DNA of 64,000 nt, taken from positions 1 to 64,000 of the forward strand of contig CAJQUW010005569.1 of assembly GCA_907163375.1 (NCBI GenBank). The letters run 5' to 3'. Positions 35,201 through 45,840 of this stretch are shown piece after piece; position 1 is the first letter of the stretch; each line of letters opens with the position of its first letter. The position numbers and the translations under genes are program-made. The DNA comes from Prostheceraeus crozeri. Its lineage: Eukaryota; Platyhelminthes; Polycladida; Euryleptidae. Below the pieces are notes generated by a model. That model was not told the origin of the DNA, did no database searches, and saw only the letters and a list, made by a program, of their open reading frames with translations.

Positions 35201-36234
35201 GGTACCTCTATTCTTCCCCCCCCCCACATTTCTGTTGTTGACACCCGGAAGTGCTGCATCGTCAACGATCTTCTCTTGGTGTGTTAAACTCCTCTTATCT
35301 GACTTGCAGAACATTTACAGCCTCAGGATTAGACAATAGAAAAGAAAATATGTTTATTTTCCATACACAACAAGCAGAGTATGTACATTCGAATAGGCAT
35401 GCAAGAGTAATACAACAATGTGGAGATGCAACAATAATGGAGAAAGGGACTAGAGGACCCACAAGAATGAGGTATATGACTGGCCCGCACATAATTATAC
35501 ACATGTTTGTTAAATAATACAGATAATGTACATACATCTGATGCTTGGTTTGGATAACATTTAGAGTAGAGAGTTTTTATCTATCGTGAGCAAGAGTGGT
35601 CAGGTTTCTAAAATGAGTCCATTTTTTTTATTAGATACGACTTTATATTCCTTTTGAATTCTCTAATTGATTTTGAGCTTTTTATTTCATTGGGGAGCAA
35701 ATTCCATGTAAATGGTATTTGAAAAGTGCTCATTTTTTGTTCTAATGATTTCTTACAAAACGGCAATTTGAAGCTATCGGATCGTCTAGTCGATGATTCT
35801 ACATAGTTTTGATAGATCGATGGCAACGTGTTCTTTGTGTACTTAATTTTGCATGCTAGCACTAAAAGTTCATATTGATACATACTCGCAATATTCATAT
35901 ATTGCTCCCTCTCATACAAATGAAGTTCAAGTGATTGCTATTCTTTTCGATGGATTATCTTAATCAAAGTTTTATGTATTCTTTGCAAACAACGATTCGA
36001 ATTTTTGTTTCCACTACCATATACTATTAGGCAATGTTTTATCAGAGGGAGACAAAGTTGTTCGTGCATCATGCACCAATTCTTCATCCCAGGGTTCAAG
36101 TAAGACTTCTCAGTCGTGCTGTACTGTCACTCAGTGACAGATCAAGTCTACTCTAAACCCAATGTGACTAACTTTGGCGAAATTTGATGATTTTGGAAAG
36201 CTTGAAAAATGTGGGGGGGAGGAATGGAAGTACC
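35201..36234. mobile_element. MITE B (same family as A), inserted in MITE X
   Basis: Left end GGTACCTCTATTCTT followed by a C-run and ACATTT; right end, reverse complemented, GGTACTTCCATTCCT, a C-run and ACATTT. Flanks GACATCCA (35193-35200) and GACATCCG (36235-36242) form an 8-bp duplication with one mismatch. The uninterrupted target sequence is present in the intact X copy at 25579-25586 (CGGATGTC, its reverse complement). Subterminal blocks match MITE A. The interior between about 35325 and 36072 is replaced by a LINE remnant. Confidence 0.88.
35325..36072 (-). pseudogene. LINE C-terminal remnant and 3' region inside MITE B
   Basis: On the minus strand the frame LPLIKHCLIVYGSGNKNSNR, a stop, then LHLYEREQYMNIASMYQYEL and QIPFTWNLLPNEIKSSKSIR down to a stop at 35608 matches the tail behind the reverse transcriptase of CR1/jockey-like LINEs (an H/RYNxR-like block, then WN.LP and FK..L). 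One in-frame stop lies near 35938. The 3' untranslated part runs to about 35325. The flanking MITE B sequence identifies it as a secondary insertion accompanied by loss of part of B. Confidence 0.72.
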
Positions 36235-36330
36235 GACATCCGAAATTGAGGCCATCAATCAATTGGATTTGGAATTGCTGAGCAATCAATTAATTGACAT
36301 CAATTAAATTTTATAATCCCTGCGTATCGG

Positions 36331-37512
36331 TAATTTTACTTATTTGCTTCACTCACTATAGGTCCGACAAGTACTAATAGAATAGGCATATTCACACTGA
36401 GATCACTTTTCACGCGTTATCAAGTAAAACAGGATGTCCTTTTTTTCGTTTTTCATAACGGAGGTTCATAATTGTACGAAGTCCATTGTGAATATCTTTA
36501 CGCTACACCATAGCCAAGTATCACGGATGTATGAATAATAACTTCTCTTGCTACAGATCGCCAGTATCGAATTTTGATAAGAGATTCTGTCAATTAGTTG
36601 ATTTTCCAGTTAAGGTATTGAGATAAAGCGCTTAGAATTGTTTACTTCTATTTAGGATATGCATTGTGATGTCATTTGATGACTCCGGATTCTCTCATCA
36701 TCGCTTCTTCAAAACAAACTGTTCATCTCCATAGGGACGAACTCTGAAATCACTTTCTTGGAATTCTATTCTCTTGCGCATGGTATTCAATTTACTATGT
36801 GACTCATGATCCATTGTGTAATGAATTCTGAATGCACTAGCGCGGTCTCCACTGGTTATGTCATTCTATGTAGTGGTTCGATTGCTTTGAAGGTCATTGG
36901 TCAAATATGACTTAATCTTGACATGAATTCACGTTTCTCGTAGTGAAAATATTTGTCTATTGTGGTCAAAGCAGGAAGTTCTTTGATTCATCGTGCTGTG
37001 GAATATGAATATGTATCTCTGGGAATCGAATTCTGATAATTCTCATTAAGTGATCAAGATGATGAAAGCGCAGCTATCAGAAAATTGTTTGAAATAACCC
37101 TTTGAAATCTAGTTTATGTCATTATCATGGTCATCGATAAAAAAGTGTCTGTCCATGGGATCGATTTTATATTGAATACTGCTGAGGATTCTGCCTACAT
37201 TGCCTCACTTATTATGCCTATTTATTATATCTCGAGGACAAAACAGCTCAGCTTGAGAACATGCTGAATGAATACAGTATCATTGTGCCACTCTTATACC
37301 CGCATGTCAGTGATGCTAGGCATGCTTTTTTCTAAACGACACATTGCTACAGTATTGTGCGATTTACCTTCTAAATATCGCTATTTTTTCTCAGGAATTC
37401 AAGATGCTAGTTATAAATATCATCAACATCATGTGTGCGAGTACGTGGTGATTCTTTATAACGGTTCATGTGGAACAGCAGTTCAATGTTTGAGCTTCCG
37501 ATCATTTTTTTT
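36331..37512. other. SNX29 intron, nothing recognised
   Basis: No exon or transposon end seen. A 99-codon frame at 37268-37567 runs into a SINE remnant and is not called. Confidence 0.5.
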
Positions 37513-37637
37513 GAAGGTCAAGTGCCGAAATCGGAATTGTAAGCCATTAAGAAGAGCATCTGAATAAAAAGTATCACTAATACACCTCAAAGAATCTGAT
37601 CATGTCTACACCATCCAAACCTTCATAGAACGGAAGC
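37513..37637 (+). repeat. tRNA-SINE family 1, decayed partial copy
   Basis: GAAGAGCATCTGAATAAAAAG and CTGATCATGTCTACACCATC correspond to the middle and 3' part of the family (AAGGGCATCCTGACTAAAAG; CTGACTATGTCAGCACCGTC). The head is not recognisable. It adjoins the palindrome at 37640. Confidence 0.55.
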
Positions 37638-37639
37638 TA

Positions 37640-38371
37640 CTGACACTTTCTTCCTAAATTCGCGCACAAAGGGCTTAATAACATGGATTTGTAGATGTTG
37701 AAACGCTGAATACAAAAATCAAATTCTTGAGTGTCACAGCTAGTCGCTTTCGGTTATAGGTAAGGTTAAAGGATTCCCATTGGAATCCAATGGTAAAATT
37801 CAAAAAAATCTATGTATTGCGAAACACTTGTCAATTTTCGTACATTTTCTTCAGCAGAAATGAAACTATTTATTAGAATGCCATGAAATTTGAAACATGA
37901 TTGAGTTCAGAACATCAACTTCGATATAAAAGTTGAAGTGAGTCACATGATTAAGTATTTGATGTTTGAGAGCCTCTACAAAATGAACAAAATGGCCAAA
38001 ATTAAGTCAAAACATGAAATTTACTCATTTTGTAGAGGCTCTCAAACATCAAATACTTAATCATGTGACTCACTTCAACTTTTATATCGAAGTTGATGTT
38101 CTGTACTCAATCATGTTTCAAATTTCATGGCATTCTGATGAATAGTTTCTTTTCTGCTGAAGAAAATGTACGAAAATTGACAAGTGTTTCGCAATACATA
38201 GATTTTTTTGAATTTTACCATTGGATTCCAATGGGAATCCTTTAACCTTACCTATAACCGAAAGCGACTAGCTGTGACACTCAAGAATTTGATTTTTGTA
38301 TTCAGCGTTTTAACATCTACAAATCCATGTTATTAAGCCCTTTGTGCGCGAATTTAGGAAGAAAGTGTCAG
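37640..38371. mobile_element. 732-bp near-perfect palindromic foldback element, TA target
   Basis: Arms 37640-37986 and 38025-38371 are each 347 bp, inverted, with about five mismatches and no length change visible, around a 38-bp loop. Ends are CTGACACTTTCTTCC and its inverse, flanked by TA (37638-37639, 38372-38373), the Tc1/mariner target. There is no coding capacity. Such symmetry suggests a recent insertion or ongoing arm homogenisation. Transcribed as part of the SNX29 intron it would fold into a duplex of about 350 bp. Confidence 0.93.
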
Positions 38372-38373
38372 TA

Positions 38374-39569
38374 CCTCCCGGACTATCATCCTAGTTCCCA
38401 GTGGGAAATAAGTGAACAAGGTTGACTAACTTCGAATCAAGATGGACGTCGAAAGATTGAATGAATGAGTGATAAAGCAAAATATAAAATTATCGCTTAT
38501 TGGATAGGTCTCATTCATGGTCATATTGACCTTGCAACAATACGCCATTGGACTATCAAAACCTCAGACTCTTAATTGCCTGCTACAAAATAATTGTTAT
38601 CTGCCATTTGTCTTTGTTTGTACTCACTCTTGACAGGTTTTAGGTCCTCAAAAAAGTTGTACTAGTAATCCCAAAAACACTACAAACACAAGAATCTTCT
38701 CGTGTTTCATCATGTGATACTGATGACCACATGACACCGTTAGATTGTTGCAGCATGATGCTGTTGATGATTACCTGATTTGATGTAACATATTTGCATT
38801 TTGGTGGTCTGATGAATGCTTGATTGACTCTTATGTTACTATTTAGGACTGATAAGAGAAAATGTGTAAGTGATAGTCGCACATATTTATCATTTGTATA
38901 ATGTGATTTGTTATCTGTAAGGCTGATGTAAAGCAGGTTAATCCAAATTTTTTCTATTAGGGTTATGCGCTGATGTATGCAAAACTATCCAGTTTGCAGT
39001 GCATTGGTAAATTAACTGCTCCAGCAACTAAGATGATGTAGCTTGTACAACTTTGGATTGTTAAGGCCGGCAGTTTTATTTTGAAAATTTGCGACGCATT
39101 TGTTTTGTAGTGCTTTCATTCACTTTTTCCTATCATGTGATGGAGATGAATTCGAGGACTGACCTCTTCGTGGTCCTGCGGGCTGATGAAGATATTGTAG
39201 CAACTTGTTTGAAAAGAACCTTTTTCTTCGGCTTTTACTTGCAGATGATGGCAAAATAATGCTACATGTTGCGTGCACTGTTCGGAGAAATCCTTAATTG
39301 AACTTAGGTTCGTGAAGTCTTTTCTGAATTCTTTTTTGCACCTCATCCGTCCTTTTCTGCCCAATCAAGCGTTTGCATCCCAGTGCATTTGACATGAATA
39401 TTATGTGACTTATCCAATGTTGGCATAAAGGCTCCATCAACTAAACAATCACATTTGCTTAGTATGGTTCATATTCGGTCTTAAAAATCATGATGTGTCA
39501 AATTGAGCGTTATTGCCATAACGTCAGTCACACTAATTTAGTAGGACACACTCACGTGCGAATGTGTTT
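38374..39569. other. SNX29 intron, nothing recognised
   Basis: A minus-strand frame at 39116-39364 has no recognised homology. Confidence 0.5.
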
Positions 39570-39779
39570 TGAAATTATCATCTTTTTAACAGCATTTACT
39601 TGCTCACCTTGAAAGTCCCAGTGAAGGGTCGGCCTAATTTTCCTCTTCCATCTCGAGGGGTTCATTGTATTTGCGGTTGAGGCTCCAATGACCTTGATGT
39701 CCTCCAGCACTTGTCGCTCTTTTGTTTTCTTTGGTCGGCCTCTGTTTCGTGGCCCTGGCAAAGTCATTCCCAGCAGCAA
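39570..39779 (-). pseudogene. LINE C-terminal remnant
   Basis: On the minus strand, GPRNRGRPKKTKERQVLEDI followed by MNPSRWKRKIRPTLHWDF matches the RGRPRK-type, RxRWRxxI block found at the C-terminus of many LINE reverse transcriptases. Only some 70 residues are left. It is a different copy, and on the opposite strand, from the remnant at 9.3-10.1 kb. Confidence 0.6.
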
Positions 39780-41028
39780 TTTACGACCCCTTTATATTAT
39801 TGAAGAATGATGGCAGTTGTCTAGCGCAATTTACATATAATAATCAAACGAAAAGCACCTAGAAAGGATCTTAATTTGTGATGTACAGTATCCATGTATG
39901 TGGATTAAAATGGTGTTTCTGTTTACACTTTCTGATTTAGACTGATTTAAATTTTATAGAATGCCTGTCTTATTATCCATTGTTGACTATGACTATGACT
40001 ATGACTATCGGTGTTCCAAATTGTTACCTCGACACCGTTTCTAATTAAATTTGTTGCATTCTATTTCAAAGATTTGTTAGTCTATTTAAAATCGCTGCAT
40101 TCAGATTATCACTTGCAATTATCAAACATTATATCAGTAGGTTTTAATCTGAATCCAATGCCTTTATATACAATATAACTGGCCTTAAAGCGAGTTTTCA
40201 TCAAGCTTTTCTGTAGAAGACTCACAGAAAGTAGTGGTAGAGAGATTCCACTCGACACAAAGATTTCAAAAAGTAAAAAAATCTGATAGAAATGCAAAAT
40301 GGTAAAGCGGTAAAACATCTGGATTTTTGCTTGAACTAGAGAAGCCAGGTAGATTCATTATTGAGGCTCCCATGGATTGATAAACGGGCAAGACCAAATT
40401 AAATGAACGGATAATATAGTCATCTGCTTGATTTCAGGCTTCATTTACCTCTCTTTGAAAACTACCGTCATTAGATCTCGATAGTTTCAGGGGAAAGTCA
40501 CTTTAGAGGATGACATGTTTCATTTGGAGAACATCATCACACACTATAATTGAAGAGTAGAAGTGTAATTTTTAACACAGCTTCTACATCTGACGTAGAT
40601 TTGGGATAGAAATCATGTCATCACGCATCATCAGGTTATGTTAATAATGCTCTTGACATAAATTGGCGCATGTAATATGTAAGCGTTCGTGCGAGGAAAG
40701 TTGCTCAGAACTTGTATTTGTTTGTCTTGCCAAATATGTGCATTGAAGCATTTCATCTCACCTCAAGTCTGTCAAGCCTCCCAACCAATCTGGCTTGTGG
40801 TACAATGTTATCGAGAAAGCAGCCTCATAATAAAGAAATATAAAAGATGACTGTAAATTAACATAAGAATTACCCGGTATATGAAGTTTCTTCCCTGGCC
40901 ATTTTGTGAATTATTTAAGACATAATTGACCAGTCGACGGGAGATCATTTTATGTTTCCACAAGTCGAATCAGCAAAACTCCCCAAAGTTTGGTCGAGGT
41001 TTATAATTTTAAGCAAAAAGTAAAAAAA
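39780..41028. other. SNX29 intron, nothing recognised
   Basis: Only a short (GACTAT)n microsatellite near 39987-40007. Confidence 0.5.
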
Positions 41029-41480
41029 CGCTTCAGACGGGCCTTCGGCGTCCTGCGCCTTCTATCGATGGCAACGGCCAAGATGCAACAGTGTGAAGTT
41101 TTAATCTAAGATGTGAGTTATGTTTAAGAAATGTATTGATTGTATGCACGACTGTCGAACTGTGAAGAGAGATTGCAGTCTGGAAGTTCGTGTTTCCTGT
41201 TTATTGTAGGTTTGAGATGTGTTATTGCTTTTGCCTCTACTATTGTTGTGTCTCGAGTGCTGAACACTTTATGAAGGAAGTCGACCTGAAAGTTTCCGAT
41301 GCCGCCTATCCCCCTATGTTCATCTCTGAGATGGATGTAAAGCGCGTTATTATTGGTTTTATTATCAATGGTCTTCTTATGCTCCTGATGCCTTGTTTTA
41401 AACATGCGGGCCGTCTTTCCTATGTAATATTCTCCGCACTGACTACATGTATATTGATATACTACGAATTATTTAAGCTT
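41029..41480 (-). pseudogene. Penelope-like remnant with GIY-YIG and 3' hammerhead-like motif
   Basis: On the minus strand VVYQYTCSQCGEYYIGKTAR at about 41480-41410 leads into RMFKTRHQEHKKTIDNKTN and then TTIVEAKAITHLKPTINRKH, ending near 41124. The YYIGKTAR block and the Glu in VEAKAI fit a GIY-YIG endonuclease. Downstream, at 41029-41067, the minus strand carries CGATAGA, a GGCGC/GCC hairpin, CCGAAGG and CGTCTGAAGCG, resembling the hammerhead ribozyme known in Penelope-like elements with decayed core bases. The copy ends 69 bp before the PX exon. Confidence 0.78.
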
Positions 41481-41548
41481 TCATGTAGTGTTAATGAACA
41501 AAATCCTTCATTGTTTAATTATAATCAGTTGCCTACTTCTTTTTACAG

Positions 41549-41836
41549 CTTCCTGACACGACCGATTTGCCGTCCGGCATTGGTCGTTCTCTACAAAACG
41601 GGCGTTGGAATCCCTTCAATCAACCTTTGGTTCACTTGTGGATTCCCATTGCTCTTCTTCAACGTCACAATGGATCAGCCCATCACGTCTATCAAGTTTA
41701 CGTCCGAATCGGTGACTCCGTCGAATGGAATGTTTATCGACGGTATGCCGATTTCCGCCAGTCACATGCTGTTCTTCGGAAAACTTTTGCTGGAATTGAC
41801 AGATTGGAATTTCCACGGAAGACTATCAAGAATATG
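41549..41836 (+). CDS. SNX29: SNX29 PX-domain exon
   Basis: A 288-bp, 96-codon exon, phase 0 at both ends, between TTTTTACAG and GTGAGA. After a linker (LPDTTDLPSGIGRS) comes the PX domain: LVHLWIPIALLQRHNGSAHH, VYQVYVRIGDSVEWNVYRRY, ADFRQSHAVLRKTF and LEFPRKTIKNM. This follows the vertebrate SNX29 PX domain closely (INVWIPSVFL, AFHVYQVYIRIKDDEWN, YRRYTEFRSLH, FPPKKAIGNK). The Arg-Arg-Tyr after the second strand group is the phosphoinositide-contact motif of PX domains. PX domains bind membrane phosphoinositides, often PI3P, on endosomes; direct lipid binding by SNX29 is inferred from family. This is the strongest evidence for the gene's identity. Confidence 0.95.
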
Positions 41837-42885
41837 GTGAGATTTTTCTTTTTGCTAGTTTTTAAATATTTTAGCGTTTTGTTTCTGCTTTCTGCTGTTG
41901 TTCAGAATCAGCTGATACATCTACCGCTGAAATGTTTTCTGAGTCAGTTAATCTGCATCACCGTTGCAAGGAGGAAAGTCATGCCATTTCAAGGTTAGAG
42001 TTCTGCTGCAGAATTCCCCCAGGTGTGACAATTTACAACACACACGTGACGATTCACGAATATTTGTTAACATTCTTGCATTTACATACTACTGAGCAGT
42101 AACCTGCAAATAATTTCATTATATATTCTAGCATTAAAATTCGGAAGCTTAATAGGAGGCAATCATGTAGACTCCAGAATCTCTGATGTAGACCATAGAA
42201 AGTGATCGGATATCTCAGTGTCGCGCATCGCAGCGATGGTACTGATTAGGGATAAAGTAGAACTCTGGCTCCTAGCTTGAGGAAATTTTTTGGAGTTTCC
42301 GGCTCCGACCAATTCAGCTGTGAAAGATATGTACTAAATTACTACGTTGGAATCATTAAAGTTTCCATGATTATGTTGCATACACTTTTCCAATCACTGG
42401 GGGTCACAGATGGAAGATGGTCGAATGTGTCAAGTTTGAGACTGCTCTAAGGTTCAAAATTTCGGCAATGGTGGTAATGAAGTCAGATTTCATGCGTTTC
42501 CAAAGGATATCAGATACTCCCATGGCGGCAGAGTTGCAGAGTTGCAGAAATGCCTCATTTGGACAAGATAGAAATCATCCGAAGATTTTGCTTGTGCAAG
42601 ACGGTTCACCAAGGAAGATTTGGAGACTTTTCTATGTTATCAGAGGACGTAATGACTTTGATTAGAGTCAAGCGGTTAGCAGTTTTTAGCCGGTTAATCT
42701 TTAATGTGACCGGATGAATAGAAGCATGTGAAAATGTTGGTTTCATTTGTGTATCAATTTGTTTTCGACATTTTTTCACTAGTTTGCCGCTTCATCATGG
42801 ATTGCCCTGTCTATTAAGGGACGATGACTTGTTAAATATTCAATCCTGAATACAGACCGGCCAGCTAAAAATATGCTAGATGAGA
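41837..42885. other. SNX29 intron, nothing recognised
   Basis: A frame at 42417-42665 (+) has no homology or splice signals that would make it an exon. Confidence 0.5.
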
Positions 42886-42889
42886 GATT

Positions 42890-43130
42890 CTCCTTTCGTC
42901 TCCGAATCTGGATAGACTCAAAATTGTAAGAATGGGCTCAGGATGATGTGGAAATTTGAGCTCCGTTACATCCCCAGTGCAGAAGTCCAAGATTCGAGTC
43001 TCTGCACCGCTTTCACGAGGGGTTATCAGCCCGAACCTGGTTAGAGTTGCCAATATGTGAAGACTGTCCATTCTTAACTTGCTAGTATGACTTCGTGTGC
43101 TGGCAGGGATAGGGCGAAGAAATATATCAA
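42890..43130 (+). repeat. SINE family 2, diverged copy
   Basis: AACTTGCTAGTATGACTTCG and GGGATAGGG near 43078-43110 match the body of the copy at 5914-6125, and CAAGATTCGAGTCTCTGC is a B-box-like string. The tRNA head is decayed. Confidence 0.55.
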
Positions 43131-43434
43131 TATACATTGACAACGGATGGCGCAGCCGGATAACCAGAGGACGCTATAAGGCAGAAATTTAACCTTGCAA
43201 AGGCCTGTATGCTCGCTTTCACCAATCATCGTTGCCGAGGGCGGTCACAAAGTGATCAGCCTTCTGTGACAAATGTCGAAATGAGGGAATGCGATTTGCA
43301 CTCCGAACCACCATTACGTCGTTCAGTTTGGTCCTACTTCATTTTTCTCGCTTTTAAATGCCCTCTATGATTCATTTGCTTTTGCATGGTCATAAAAGTG
43401 TGTCATCGAATGATGAAGATATTTTCATTTACAG
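43131..43434. other. SNX29 intron, nothing recognised
   Basis: Intron tail before the acceptor ATTTTCATTTACAG. Confidence 0.5.
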
Positions 43435-43572
43435 CAAGAGAAAGTGGTCGAGGAACGAAGAGTCAAGCTACAATCATACATGCGTCAAGTCATCAACCAT
43501 ATCATCGAACGAAATTCACAACAAAATATTTCCAAAGCTTTTTTACTCCAGTATTTACCTATTCTGAAGTAA
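43435..43572 (+). CDS. SNX29: SNX29 exon: end of PX domain and C-terminus
   Basis: After CATTTACAG the phase-0 frame reads QEKVVEERRVKLQSYMRQVI, NHIIERNSQQNISKAFLLQY, LPILK, then TAA at 43570-43572. VVEERRVKLQSYMR matches the vertebrate FVEERRKQLQNYLRSVMNK, the last helix of the PX domain, and AFLLQYLPIL matches the following LIQLMPFF. The stop codon is embedded in a perfect donor consensus (AA, then GTAAGT at 43569). Splicing to 47574 would give only four more residues (N, D, S, K) before a stop; reading through the donor gives LPILK. Either way the protein lacks the long Pro/Arg-rich tail of vertebrate SNX29. Confidence 0.92.
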   Translation, partial: QEKVVEERRVKLQSYMRQVINHIIERNSQQNISKAFLLQYLPILK

Positions 43573-45840
43573 GTATCCTTTCTCATCATATTATATAAAA
43601 TTAACTTCCATGTACATTCTGTCTGAAATGCAACAGAGTTCAGTATACATTTTCACGTCGCAGTCTTTTCGACATTTTTTTCTCTCAGTTTAGGGAAGGG
43701 GACATGTAACCGAGGTGTCCTTGAGTAGAATATCAAAGTAGAGTTGAAGATAAAACATTGGTATGATATATTAGACTAGGTAATTAACAGTGCAGGAAAA
43801 TGATATGTTATATAGCTCTTAACTGAGTAGCTAAGAAGGCTAAAAACAGAAATGTTTAAAAATGTTACTAAAAATCAATAACTTAATAAAAAGTATATAG
43901 AAGATGAAGATAAAGCCCATAAAATCACTGACTCCTCTTGGAGCTAGGTGGAAACGTATTGACAGTCCTCGTAAATGTTTTGACACTAGCAGATGTTGGG
44001 GGTACCTCCAAAGGAAGTTACAATCTCGCTATTATATGACTGATCTCCTGAAGTGGTCAGTGTGACAGCGAGGATTGGTAGCAACTATGGATTTCCTAAG
44101 TTAAGGATTCGCTCAACAGAAAAAGACCGTGATCTCAGTGATAAGAGGCCAGGACAAGAGATTGCTCAGAGGTGTCCAATTGTCATGTTAAAAGTGGAGA
44201 CTAACATCGTCCGTCCAAAGATGTTAGAGTGCTATAACAATTTGCATCTATCTGACGAATTGCTCTGCACTGAATATGATCAGTATCTGAACTGCTCCGA
44301 CGACCAGGTGACCAAACGTGCCAACAGACCTTCATCACTCATATGACGAACAATCACATGATCTAATTTCATTGATATTCAGACAAGTGACGTCTCCCAT
44401 GGGAATCTTGCTGCAAATGAAAATGTTTGGTTACACGGCATTTACGTCGAAAGTTATCTTTAAAAAAGACAATAGTCTTGAACTTGACCAGCTGTCCGAG
44501 TTCAGTGCCTGGTGCCTCCTATCTGTATATTGTCCTCTCCTTTAGTCTTCAATCATTTCTAATCTTTATAGTTTCGACCTGTTGTCTACGCTCGTGGTTA
44601 TCAGTGTTAATGGCGCAAAGTTCAGATTGGCGACAGTGGATTTATCTGGCTGCACTACACACTTGAATTGAAGTGTTTGCTGTGAAGTAGAATATTATCT
44701 ACTGAAACGCTCATTTGAAACAACAGATAAGATACAATGACCATGATCGGATCTTGTACAAATCAATAAGATCAACATCTGTAGGGAAGGTTACATCGTA
44801 AAGATGAACTGCAAGCCTGTCTCAATTTTCTACCATCAAACTTCGTCGGTTGGCTGACAGTGAAGAACTCTTGCGTTGCAGTCGACAGAACACCCAACTT
44901 GTCACAAAATTGAGATAATCTCATAGCGCAATACAAGCACAATGTTGATCAAATGTATTTGAAATAATTTTTTACTCACTCGAATGACGGCCTGATGTCT
45001 GTTTTCACAAGTTGTCAGAACTCCTGAGAACTTCATGTAATAGTTGTTTAGAATCATCGAGATAGGATTGGTATTATCATGAAACTTATTCACTAAATCG
45101 TTCATACACAGTTTGGAAAGGTATTTTCCACCTTCAGTTTGCAGTGTACTCATGAATGAAGTGTGATTGTTAAGATAAAAATATTCAGTCTGTAGATCAG
45201 TGGTTGATGATCATGATTTATTGTCATTTCAGTTTGCAGATGAGATAATTTCATGATTGTTTTTTCTGTGAAAGATAAGAGCTGATTTCTACGACATGTA
45301 TATGGAACTGAACTAATGCCAACTAAACAGGTTGATTTATGTCGATTAAGCCAAAATATGAGCTTTGTGAATTAAAGTGGTCCATGTACGATATACCAGA
45401 TGTGCAATTATAACAGTTATGAAAATATAGTTACAAAATCAGCTGATATAGACCTTCATAAGAATGAAGATGAATTTAATGAATTTAATTACCATGTCTG
45501 TTGATATCAAATCTTACACAAGATCAAATAGAAATAACATTCCCAATCACAAACAGTAATGGTTATCAACATTTATACGGTCTATATTTTGTTCATGACT
45601 ATACAAGTGTTTTCACACTCTAAGAAATATTTCTGAAAACCCAACTTGTCCAAGAATAGATCATTTTGTGACTTTCAATTGAAAACAATAAAAAAACTTT
45701 ACTTGAAAACTTAACTTTGAACATTTATTGTAGGTATTTATTGAAAATTAAGAGAATGGCATGCGCTTTCCGTTTAGATAGCCCCTTATTTAATACTTTT
45801 TCATATTGTGTGGGACTGAAAAGATATCTCTTCTATGTAA
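43573..45840. other. Intron or downstream region, nothing recognised
   Basis: 2.3 kb between the last PX exon and the motif cluster at 45.85 kb. AATAAA-type strings occur (for example near 43887), and one could serve as a poly(A) signal if the 43435 exon is terminal. Frames at 44053-44346 and 44902-45153 have no recognised family. Confidence 0.4.

Larger units (their letters stand above)
31756..36322 (-). mobile_element. MITE family X, copy 3, broken up by nested insertions
   Basis: In reverse orientation, blocks matching the intact X copy appear at 36235-36322 (GACATCCGAAATTGAGGCCA; TCAATTAATTGACATCAATT; end ATAATCCCTG), at 35107-35200 (ATTGTAATCAGAACTTGAGT; AATTTATTGT) and at about 31756-31912 (CGAGCTTCTTCAGGATCATC; AGTCCTTCAGTCGATATTAA). 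Between them lie element B, with a LINE remnant, and a Penelope copy holding a mariner. The lower boundary near 31756 is uncertain because part of X seems deleted there. Confidence 0.75.

Noticed and set aside
39987-40007. (GACTAT)n array as a functional repeat
   Set aside because: Only about three units; an ordinary short microsatellite.
41190-41840. 216-codon + strand open frame overlapping the PX exon
   Set aside because: It is antisense to a Penelope remnant in its first part and out of phase with the PX exon in its second; the PX reading is in the neighbouring frame.
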